From positions 1-37,924 of the forward strand of contig JAYFNX010000065.1 of the NCBI GenBank assembly GCA_034933245.1: DNA of 37,924 nt. Direction: 5' to 3'. Shown piece by piece: positions 15,494 through 22,941 of this stretch (positions within the stretch are counted from its first letter, which is position 1; each line of letters opens with the position of its first letter). The notes under the pieces were generated by a model. That model saw nothing but the letters and a program-made list of their open reading frames with translations. It searched no databases and was not told the DNA's origin. This DNA comes from Pelethousia sp034933245. GTDB taxonomy: Bacteria; Bacillota; Clostridia; Christensenellales; CAG-138. The position numbers and the translations under genes are program-made.

Positions 15494-15632
15494 ATGGGGA
15501 GAAAAATCGATTACGGTACCAATGACGCGCGTCTGCCGATTCCGCCACGTTCCCAAGGGGAACGGCGGGACTTGAACCCGCACGAGATTCCTCACGTCCT
15601 CCACGAAGTAACCGTAATCTGCACTGCCCCAT
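15494..15632 (-). ncRNA. yrlA: YrlA-type Y RNA, copy 1 (distal to rsr)
   Basis: This 139-base RNA has the same plan as copy 2. The closing stem AUGGGG (15632-15627) pairs with CCCCAU (15499-15494). The internal loop has CAGUGCAG (15626-15619) opposite CGAUUUUUCU (15509-15500), and an 8-pair helix follows (15618-15611 with 15517-15510). The permuted tRNA-like domain has T-arm GCGGG-UUCAAGU-CCCGC (15581-15565), a perfect 7-pair acceptor-like stem (15564-15558 with 15554-15548) closed by CUU, and a tRNA-Leu-like D-arm (15545-15529). An extra CGUGAG-GAAU-CUCGUG hairpin is possible before the T-arm. There is no anticodon arm; the long stem replaces it. The inner helix differs in sequence from copy 2 yet stays paired, which is covariation support. 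Confidence 0.88.
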
Positions 15633-15639
15633 CGAACAT

Positions 15640-15667
15640 AGTTTACCACAACATGCGGCGCTGTCAA
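15640..15667 (-). promoter_or_regulatory. Sigma-A promoter of YrlA copy 1
   Basis: On the minus strand a perfect TTGACA (15667-15662) is followed after 16 bases by TAAACT (15645-15640). The predicted start, 15633-15632, coincides with the 5' end of the folded RNA (GAUGGGG). Confidence 0.7.
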
Positions 15668-15691
15668 GGAACGTTGGTTTCTTATGCATAT

Positions 15692-15734
15692 AGCATAGCA
15701 AAATAAACGCGGGGAATTTATTGAAAAAGTTGCA
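15692..15734 (-). promoter_or_regulatory. Composite promoter element A (upstream of YrlA-rsr)
   Basis: On the minus strand TGCAACTTTT (15734-15725), AAA at positions 16-18 of the element and an extended -10 TGCTATGCT at positions 35-43. The same arrangement is found at 18125-18167, 33275-33317 and 35725-35767. It begins 5 bases after the lipoprotein stop codon and would start transcription about 50 bases ahead of the YrlA copy 1 promoter. Confidence 0.6.
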
Positions 15735-15738
15735 GCCG

Positions 15739-17661
15739 TCAAAAAACGTAGGGGTTGAATCCGTTGATTGCCAGGATGAACCAGGCCGTGGGGGCGATGT
15801 GCGCATCCGTGGCGTATTCCCACGGGGAACCGTTAAAAAGCTGGAAGCCGGTGGAAAGGGCATCTACGGTGGCGGCGGGGAAGGAGCCGTTTGCGTGTTG
15901 TATGCCCAAGAGCGCATCCAGCGGGCGAATCGCCTTTGCATCCTCGCCCCTTAGGCGGTATAGGAGGGCCGTATAGGCCGTGCCCTCGGCCCACCAGCCT
16001 CCGTTTGCGTTGGCCGCACAGAAAGGATAACCGCCCCCATCCAGTTCCATGGCTGCAACCCGGCTTAAAGCCTCCTCATAAGGCGTGAAATCCTTTCCCA
16101 AAGCCAGCGCAGCCCAAACCTGGGCGTCCAGCACGATGTTATCCTTGCTGGGCGTTATGCCATCCTCCGTGGTGCCGGTATAAAATACGCCTGCCGCCGG
16201 ATCGTACATGGAGTGTATAAAACGCAGAGCGCTTTGGGCTGCCTCGTTATAGACAGCCTCGCCGGTTCGCGCATAAAGTTGTGCAAAGGCCGCGTAAGCG
16301 TCGATGTTATGCTCGATGGATTTGTAAGCGAAGGGATAAACCACAGGCGGGTCTCCTTCAGCCCAGCCATCAAAACCTGCGGTGAAGCCGTCGGTCCCAT
16401 CGGTGCAGGTATACAGCACCCAATCCATAAGAGCCCTTGCGGCGCGCAAATATTCGTCGTCTTCATAGGCGGAATCGTATTGGAGCAGCGCCAGCGCCAC
16501 ATAAGCCGTATTGCCCACGTTGCTGCCTACCTGGTACCGGTCCTCATACCAGACGCCGGGATCCCCTGCGCTTCGGTCATACCAGCCGGGCAGACGCGCA
16601 CCGCTTTCCCAGCCTGGAAAGGCGCGGATATCCCCTGCCGCGTAAGCATTGCGTATCCGGGCCACGCCCTGGCGGTCATGCGCCACGGCGTAAACGAAAG
16701 CATCCAGAATCCGGGCCGCTTGTTCTTGCATCCCCTCTGAAAGGAATGCCATGGCAACTAGGGCATTGTCGTAAGAGAAGGCGGCGTTTTGAATATAAAT
16801 ATGATTCGTTTCGTAAGAGCGCAACAGGATGGGGGCTTCCTGCGCCGCAACGATTTCGCCTGTAAATCGGATTTCATCCAAATAGAATACCGTGTCCCCA
16901 TTACCGGATTTACTGCCGCTCAATACGTAGCCGAAACCGCATGCGATGGTGTGCAGATCCACCCCGTCCAGCGGGATCGTATATTCTCTCCAATCGGGCG
17001 TGAGGGTAATAAAGCCCAGAGTTTGCTTTTTTGCGCTGTCCGGATAGGAAACGAGGGTATGGCCCCGTTCGCCGTCATAGCCGAAGCCGGCTGTAAAAAA
17101 TTCTACGGTTTCAGCTCCCGCTTCGCCTTTGGCAAAAAAACGGAGCGCCGAAGCGCCGGTAAGGTCAAGCCCCTGTCCGTCCGTCTCGCCATCGTTGAGC
17201 CGCGGCATCGTTTCCCCGGCAGGTAAATAGCCGTTAAGGAAAAGCCAGCCGCCCCAATCGTTCCTTTTGGTGGTTTGCGTGCAACGGATGCAGCTGGTGC
17301 CGGCATAAGGCTGTGCCTGCCAATTCTCATCCATGTTATGAACAAGCTCCCCCTGGCTGCCGAACATCTTCGCCTTTTGGGTAAAATGGTTCTCGGTAAC
17401 GCCAAAGTCCCGGTAAACGTAAACGCAGGAGCGTTCAGCTTCCAACGCGTTACCAAGATAAGTCACCGCCGCATCCTTTGCATCGAAATAGTCCTCGTAA
17501 GAAAATGTTGTGGGAGAAGGCAACGGAGCAGGCGGGGACGCCTCCGGCGTAAAAGCGGGTTCGGCCGGCGTTTCTGTGCCTGCCTCCAGCGGCTTTGCAT
17601 GGCAGCCAAAAAGCGAAAAAACCAGAAAAAACAGGCACAGAATTGCGGTTGTGCGTTTCAT
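15739..17661 (-). CDS. Lipoprotein with carbohydrate-binding-like and six-hairpin glycosidase-like domains
   Basis: This 640-residue secreted protein starts with a lipoprotein signal (KRTTAILCLFFLVFSLFGC; lipobox LFGC). A Pro/Glu/Thr-rich spacer follows, then a beta-rich region at about residues 60-270 (LPAGETMPRL, LDLTGASALRFFAKG, YTIPLDGVDLHT, VFYLDEIRF) resembling a carbohydrate-binding jelly roll. Residues from about 285 to the end contain helical-hairpin repeats (NAAFSYDNALVAMAFLSEG, VGNTAYVALALLQYDSAY, NIDAYAAFAQLYARTG, AQVWAALALGKD, TAYTALLYRLRGEDAKA) typical of the alpha/alpha toroid of six-hairpin glycosidases. The likely role is sugar-polymer binding or hydrolysis at the membrane surface. 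ATG 17661, after GGAGAG, overlaps the upstream stop (ATGA). Catalytic residues cannot be assigned. Confidence 0.75.
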   Translation of the reverse strand: MKRTTAILCLFFLVFSLFGCHAKPLEAGTETPAEPAFTPEASPPAPLPSPTTFSYEDYFDAKDAAVTYLGNALEAERSCVYVYRDFGVTENHFTQKAKMFGSQGELVHNMDENWQAQPYAGTSCIRCTQTTKRNDWGGWLFLNGYLPAGETMPRLNDGETDGQGLDLTGASALRFFAKGEAGAETVEFFTAGFGYDGERGHTLVSYPDSAKKQTLGFITLTPDWREYTIPLDGVDLHTIACGFGYVLSGSKSGNGDTVFYLDEIRFTGEIVAAQEAPILLRSYETNHIYIQNAAFSYDNALVAMAFLSEGMQEQAARILDAFVYAVAHDRQGVARIRNAYAAGDIRAFPGWESGARLPGWYDRSAGDPGVWYEDRYQVGSNVGNTAYVALALLQYDSAYEDDEYLRAARALMDWVLYTCTDGTDGFTAGFDGWAEGDPPVVYPFAYKSIEHNIDAYAAFAQLYARTGEAVYNEAAQSALRFIHSMYDPAAGVFYTGTTEDGITPSKDNIVLDAQVWAALALGKDFTPYEEALSRVAAMELDGGGYPFCAANANGGWWAEGTAYTALLYRLRGEDAKAIRPLDALLGIQHANGSFPAATVDALSTGFQLFNGSPWEYATDAHIAPTAWFILAINGFNPYVF

Positions 17662-17942
17662 TGGGGGCTCTCCTTCCCTTGCGCGGACCCATTTTCCCCG
17701 TCTGCCTCCTTTGCCTTGCGCCACCGGGCATATTCTTGAAACCTCGCCTCTACTGCCCTGTTTTGGAAACCCGCGTCAATATACTCGAATTCGTCCAAAT
17801 AGGGGTACCCGTTTGCATCGTAAAGATCCACCGTCAGCCGGTCGAAATCGTCCCAGTCCACCCCGGCGAAGGCCACGTCCAAATTTTCTTTCCAAATCTG
17901 CGCTTCCAGTTGCTTTCGCGTTAAGCGCCCTTCTTCCTTCAT
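17658..17942 (-). CDS. Small acidic protein of unknown function
   Basis: This 94-residue protein begins MKEEGRLTRKQLEAQIW. It is rich in Asp, Glu and aromatic residues (GVDWDDFDRLTVDLYDANG, YLDEFEYIDAG) and ends in a hydrophilic tail. I see no signal peptide, membrane helix or known motif. The ATG at 17942 lies 8 bases from AAGGAAGG, which sets the start; longer starts have no ribosome binding site. Its stop overlaps the start of the lipoprotein gene by four bases (ATGA), so the two are co-translated. It is the first gene after composite promoter element B. Confidence 0.65.
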   Translation of the reverse strand: MKEEGRLTRKQLEAQIWKENLDVAFAGVDWDDFDRLTVDLYDANGYPYLDEFEYIDAGFQNRAVEARFQEYARWRKAKEADGENGSAQGKESPQ

Positions 17943-18124
17943 GCTGCACACCTTCCTTTCCAAACGTTCCATGTGCGAATGGGGTTCATGCCGTGCCGCC
18001 GTTTTGCCAGCAGCAAGCCAACCGTGTCGAGAATGAACAGCTACGGGAGATAGTAAACGCTCACTCCCCATAGCAACCTGCCCGGCGTCAGGACCAGGAT
18101 GCATCCATTCTCTTTGGTGGGAAC

Positions 18125-18167
18125 AGAATACCATAAGGGTAGGGAGGTATTTCTCTAAAAAGTTGCA
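18125..18167 (-). promoter_or_regulatory. Composite promoter element B (upstream of the small protein-lipoprotein pair)
   Basis: On the minus strand TGCAACTTTT (18167-18158), AAA at positions 16-18 and TGGTATTCT at positions 35-43 match the other three copies at identical spacing. With element C it also shares the eight bases TTATGGTA at positions 32-39. It lies 7 bases beyond the stop of the giant kinase gene and 175-225 bases upstream of the ATG at 17942. Confidence 0.6.
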
Positions 18168-18174
18168 GCAGAAC

Positions 18175-21100
18175 TTATTGCCCGGGGAATTCGTATTCCC
18201 AATCCAGCGCGTAGAGCCATGCGCCGCCCTTATCCGTTGCGTATAGCATCACTTGGGAGCCGTCTTGGTTGAAAAAAGCGTATTTTATAGTGCCCGCGGC
18301 CGTTCGGAAGCTTTGCAGCTTTTTACGCTCCTGTAAATCCCACAGCTCGGCGTTAATGTTATTTCCCTGGGCGAGAACCATTCGCCCATCCGGGCTTAGG
18401 GCAATAGCAACGCCGCGGCCTACGCCTAAAGGATAGGTGAAGAGGCATTCGCCCGTTTGCGCATCCCATTCGCGCATGGTTTTATCCGCTGAAATGGTGA
18501 GGACACCCCGGCCGTTCCGGATAAACGCGCCCTGAAGGACTCTGTCTTCATGGCCGGTAAAGCGAACGATGCATTCACCACGCTGGGTATCATAGACGGC
18601 CGCATCGAGGGAGCGGCCGTACGTATAAAGCAGCCTGGACCCGTCGGGGGAGAAGCAGATGGACTGAGGATTTCCCTCCAACACCTGGGCGGGAAGACCA
18701 AAACGCTGCCAGGACCCGAGATCCGTGATGGCGTTGCCGTGAATAAATGAGCGGCTGTCCGGGGAAATGGCTTCCGGAAAACCCAAAGCCCTGCGGGAAG
18801 AAACGGCGGGTTTGTGAACGGCCCTGCCCTTATGCACACCATCGGGCTGCAGAAAAAGCTCCGTGCCGCGATATAAATAGCGGTTCTCCTCCAAACGGTA
18901 CAGGTAGGCCGGGTCCAGGGAAAGGGCTCGCACGCATTCCGATGCGGCCAGCGCATACAGCTCGGGTTCGGGCATGCTCCAAAGGGCTATGGGGCGGGTG
19001 GTGATCTGAACCTCATCTAAATTAAAGTAGGAAAAGGATGAGAGGTTTTGTAAGGTTAAAACCTCCGTGCCATCCCGCAATAGGATGCTTTTCACCTTAT
19101 CGGAATGGTGCAGGGGGAAATGCATTTTTTGCCGCGCCCCCAAAAAACGGGTGCGGTTGCAATGGGCAAATACCGTTTCTTTCAGGGAGTCCGCCAGGGC
19201 GCTGCCCGAAAACTGGGGGGAGATTTGCTCCATGGCTTTTAAAAGCTCCAAACAGCGGGGAATTTCCATTCGCGCGAGGGCCGCTTCCAGTTCGGCCCGG
19301 GCGCTTTGCAACTGCTCCTGCACAGAAAGCACCGCCTGGGTGTCCGCTATGCGGCAAAGGGCATAACCCGGGTTTGCCGCAAAAACCTTGGACAGATCCA
19401 GGGACGTAAATGCATAGCTGCCTTCATAGGTATGCAGAATGACCAATCTTTCGCCGCCGTCCGAAAATTCCATCTGTAAAACATAGCTTATTTTCAGTTC
19501 ATACGCCCCTAAGAAGGCGCCGCTTCTCGCATCAAAAAAACGTAAAAGCTGTCCTTCCTCCTTTAACCCATAGGGCGTTTCATTCGCCTGTGTGCAATCT
19601 ACCACCACGGCGATGCGGCCATCCTTGCTGACACACATGGTTCTGCGCCAAAAGGTAGGTAAATAAAATTTCATAGACAGCCCTTTGGCATAGTTCCCAT
19701 TCGCCTGCTGCCGGTAAACCACGGCGCGGGCATGGGATCGAACGCTGACGCCCCCCAGCAGATAATAGACCTTGCCCCCATCCGCGATGCCACATGCCAA
19801 AATACATCGCTCATCATCGGAAATACCGCCCGGCCCTAATTCCAGTTTCACGGAGCGGACATCTTCCCCTTCACGCCACAAGCATAGCTCATCCTTCGCA
19901 TTGGCTACAAAAGCCGCCCTGCCGCTTCGGTCCAGAATGTGGCTGCCGAACCATAGCGGGGGGGCTTCCTGGGGAATGAAAGTGGTTTGGACCTTGCGGG
20001 TTTTGACATCCACCGTATGATAGAGCAAGCCGGCATAGAAAGGAGCACGAAGCAATTCTTCCTCGGAAAGCCCATCCGAGATGGCCAGGGGCTTTTTAAA
20101 AAGGGCTGCAATCGTGCCGTCGTCCCGGAAAGCGATGGAGTGGCTAACGCAAAGGGAACCATCCAGGCTGACGGTGTCGCTGTTCCTGCATGGCGCGTGG
20201 CCTTCTAGATCCACGCTGAAAAGAAGCTGCAGTTCGGAACCCTCCCTGTGCCAAACATCCAAGGTAAGCCTGTCAAAATAGTTGATGTCCGGCCGGAGGA
20301 CCCTGCCTCCATCCTTGTCGGCATAGTAGCGGATGCCCGGTTTGATCCTTCCGGAGAAGCCACGTAGCAGCGCCATATACTCGCCCGTTTCATCCAAAAT
20401 GATCTCCCGATGGTACTTCCCGGTGTAGCGGTAGACATCCTGCAACCGGCAAAGAACCTCTCCCGTTTCCGTATCCAGCAGCGCCAACCGCCAATATCCA
20501 TTATGAATCTTATTTCCACTTTCAGAAGCGATGCAACGCCCATCTCCGGACAGAGCGCATACGGGGCCGCATACGGCCGCGCCGGCATTTTTGGCAAACT
20601 CCGCTTTTATTTTCGCCAACGCCCGGGAACGGGCGGTTACCGCGGCGGACTTTTCAAGCTCTTTTGCCTGCTGCAGCGTTTTTTTCGCCCCAACGGACTT
20701 GCCCACGGCCGAATGGATTAAGGAGAGATAGTATTTTCCACGCCAGCTATTGTCCGCCGTATCCGCTGCAACGCATTGCTCGATGGCGGCCTTAGCGTTT
20801 ATTCGATCCCGCGCCCAAAGGAACAGCGTGTGGTTATAGGTACTTTCCAGGTGCTTTGCGTTGATTTGCAGCGCCCGCTCCCAACACTGTTCCGCGGCTT
20901 GCTCTCTTCCCAAATCCAGAAAGGACAGGGCCCTGTTATTCAGACTATCCGCCGTGTCCGCTGCGGCCTTGGAGGCCGGGCGGGGGTAGGGGTTCCCGGT
21001 TTCGTCATGATAGATGGACAAAAGTATGGGTTCGATCACGCCAAAATCGTGGGGCCGGTCCTCCGGCACGCTCTCCAGACATTGGGCCAGCAGATCCGAA

Positions 21101-22872
21101 AGGGCGGGAGATAGGGGAATGCGCGCCTGCTCGAAGTATGCCCGGCAATTGAGCCCCGCCACCGCCCCGGTGGCCCAAGGACGCTTGCCCAGGTACATTT
21201 CCAGCATGCTCACCGCCCAGCTGTAGATATCGGTGCGCTGGGTGAGGGGCTTCCCATCCATTTGCTCCATGGAGCAATAGGCGGGCGTATAGCCGCCGCA
21301 AGCTGAAACCCTGGTTTTCCCTAAGGACGCATAGTCGCCGGGAACTAAGGGATTCTTTTCCGGCATGGTCAAAAGGGCCCGGGCTCTGGCAAGACCGAAA
21401 TCCGCTACCTTAACCTCGCCCTCCTTCGTCATAAGCACGTTGCCGGGCTTAACATCCTGATGGATCAAGCCCCGGTCCCGGTATTCGTGCGCGTAATGCA
21501 GGCCCCGGGCGAACTGGATGGCGATATCCAGCAGGCGCTCCTGTTGGACCGCCTTGCTTCCCGCATATAACCTGCCGGGCTTCTCGGGAAGCCCGATCCA
21601 GTCGGCTAGGCTTCCGCCGTCCATCCATTCGGAAAAGATGGAAGGAATTCCGCCGATTTCGCGGACATAGTAACAGGAAACGATGTTAGGATGCAGGCCC
21701 AGGTCCATCCAGGCCTCGCACTCATGGATGAAGCTGGCCTTGCTGCTTTCCGTGGCAAAGCAATGGGCCCTTGGGCGCTTCATGGCCAGGTCCACATTCC
21801 AGCCCGTGTGATGCACCCGCCAAACCTGGCCCATGTTTCCGCTTTCGATGGGGTCAATCTCCACCCGGTATGTGTTGAGCAGGAGCGCCCCTTTTTGAAT
21901 GGGGGTATTGGGGGCCAAGGAATCGGCGACCATGGCGGAAATGGGAGCCGCCGCATCTTCCCGAAGCGTCACATTTCCCTCCAGAACAGTAGCCTCTCCC
22001 TCGGGGACGGTTGCATCGCTGCTCCCTTCCGGCATGGTCGCGCCCGGATCAAATACGGTGGCTGCGCCTTCCCAAATGGTGGAGGAAAGGGCCGCTTCGC
22101 CCTGGGTAGCATTTAAGGCCTGTTGCACAAGCGCATAGAGGCGGGTGCCGCTGGGCCTGCTCTCTGCGTTTCTTGCTAAACAAAGCTGCAGGAGAGCTAG
22201 CAAGGCAGGTGGAAGAGCGGGAATGCATTCTTGCAGGAATTCCACGCATTGCAGGCCGGCGATTGCTCCGTTTGCCCAGGGCCGATCGCCAAGGATCAGG
22301 GACATGGCGCTAACTGCCCAACTGTATACGTCCGTTTTGGTCGTGAGAGGCTCGCCTTCCAACTGTTCGAAGGAGCAGAAGGCGGGCGTGTAGCATCCCG
22401 CCGGAAGTATCAACTCCGTAAGATATAAGCGGCCCCCATCCATGCGCATATTGGCAGGCTTAATATCGCCATGGATAAACGCCTTTTCGTGCAGGTATGC
22501 GATGGCGGCGGCGCTTTGCAGCAGGATGGATCGAAGGCTCTGGCTAAGCCCGGTTTCATCGTACAACCCGCTTAAGGCATCCGTTGCGGGCATATGGCAG
22601 ATATCCTGCTCCACGAGAAGCAGCGCGCGCCCGGCTTCCCGCTTGAAGGTAAGCAAGCGGATAAGGTTGGGGTGGGAGAGCTGCTTCCAAGCCTCCAAAC
22701 CCCGGACGAACTGTTCCCAATTCCGCTCGGCACATTCGCATGCCCATAGCGTATGCCGTCCCCCGTCCGGCCCTGCACAAGGGAAAAACCAGTCTATGCC
22801 GTTGCTCTCCCCATTACCCGTGACGATATACCTTTCAAGTGCCGTATCCCCGATTTGAAACGGTCGAGTCAT
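18175..22872 (-). CDS. Giant pseudokinase-kinase-TPR-beta-propeller protein
   Basis: This 1565-residue protein has two Hanks-type kinase domains in tandem. The first (about residues 10-255) keeps HGDIKPAN near residue 134 but lacks the glycine loop, the VAIK lysine (LWACECAER) and DFG (LTELIL), so it looks like a pseudokinase. A linker (265-305) holds six TxxE/D motifs. The second kinase (about 335-620) is complete: Lys365, HQDVKPGN with Asp473, and DFG with Asp491. TPR-like helices (about 635-760) and a C-terminal beta-propeller follow, with clear WD-type blades (DGRMVLAQGNNINAELWDLQ). ATG 22872 is preceded by GGAGG at a good distance. It lacks a membrane helix and is probably a cytoplasmic Ser/Thr kinase. 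It lies in one operon with an FHA kinase and a PP2C phosphatase. Confidence 0.88.
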   Translation of the reverse strand: MTRPFQIGDTALERYIVTGNGESNGIDWFFPCAGPDGGRHTLWACECAERNWEQFVRGLEAWKQLSHPNLIRLLTFKREAGRALLLVEQDICHMPATDALSGLYDETGLSQSLRSILLQSAAAIAYLHEKAFIHGDIKPANMRMDGGRLYLTELILPAGCYTPAFCSFEQLEGEPLTTKTDVYSWAVSAMSLILGDRPWANGAIAGLQCVEFLQECIPALPPALLALLQLCLARNAESRPSGTRLYALVQQALNATQGEAALSSTIWEGAATVFDPGATMPEGSSDATVPEGEATVLEGNVTLREDAAAPISAMVADSLAPNTPIQKGALLLNTYRVEIDPIESGNMGQVWRVHHTGWNVDLAMKRPRAHCFATESSKASFIHECEAWMDLGLHPNIVSCYYVREIGGIPSIFSEWMDGGSLADWIGLPEKPGRLYAGSKAVQQERLLDIAIQFARGLHYAHEYRDRGLIHQDVKPGNVLMTKEGEVKVADFGLARARALLTMPEKNPLVPGDYASLGKTRVSACGGYTPAYCSMEQMDGKPLTQRTDIYSWAVSMLEMYLGKRPWATGAVAGLNCRAYFEQARIPLSPALSDLLAQCLESVPEDRPHDFGVIEPILLSIYHDETGNPYPRPASKAAADTADSLNNRALSFLDLGREQAAEQCWERALQINAKHLESTYNHTLFLWARDRINAKAAIEQCVAADTADNSWRGKYYLSLIHSAVGKSVGAKKTLQQAKELEKSAAVTARSRALAKIKAEFAKNAGAAVCGPVCALSGDGRCIASESGNKIHNGYWRLALLDTETGEVLCRLQDVYRYTGKYHREIILDETGEYMALLRGFSGRIKPGIRYYADKDGGRVLRPDINYFDRLTLDVWHREGSELQLLFSVDLEGHAPCRNSDTVSLDGSLCVSHSIAFRDDGTIAALFKKPLAISDGLSEEELLRAPFYAGLLYHTVDVKTRKVQTTFIPQEAPPLWFGSHILDRSGRAAFVANAKDELCLWREGEDVRSVKLELGPGGISDDERCILACGIADGGKVYYLLGGVSVRSHARAVVYRQQANGNYAKGLSMKFYLPTFWRRTMCVSKDGRIAVVVDCTQANETPYGLKEEGQLLRFFDARSGAFLGAYELKISYVLQMEFSDGGERLVILHTYEGSYAFTSLDLSKVFAANPGYALCRIADTQAVLSVQEQLQSARAELEAALARMEIPRCLELLKAMEQISPQFSGSALADSLKETVFAHCNRTRFLGARQKMHFPLHHSDKVKSILLRDGTEVLTLQNLSSFSYFNLDEVQITTRPIALWSMPEPELYALAASECVRALSLDPAYLYRLEENRYLYRGTELFLQPDGVHKGRAVHKPAVSSRRALGFPEAISPDSRSFIHGNAITDLGSWQRFGLPAQVLEGNPQSICFSPDGSRLLYTYGRSLDAAVYDTQRGECIVRFTGHEDRVLQGAFIRNGRGVLTISADKTMREWDAQTGECLFTYPLGVGRGVAIALSPDGRMVLAQGNNINAELWDLQERKKLQSFRTAAGTIKYAFFNQDGSQVMLYATDKGGAWLYALDWEYEFPGQ

Positions 22873-22941
22873 GCTGCATTCCTCCGTTTTACTTCCTTCC
22901 TTGCATTTGCCCAAGGGCCTTGTAGATCCGGCGAAAATTGC

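Noticed and set aside
15354..15581. Genuine tRNA genes (T-arm and D-arm signatures on the minus strand)
   Set aside because: In both copies the T-arm precedes the D-arm, the acceptor stem is closed by a 3-base loop and there is no anticodon arm, so they cannot be functional tRNAs.
15231..15863. A 210-codon open frame on the minus strand across the Y RNA region
   Set aside because: It runs through both folded RNAs and into the lipoprotein gene, has no ribosome binding site and no recognisable protein motif; the RNA structure explains the sequence.
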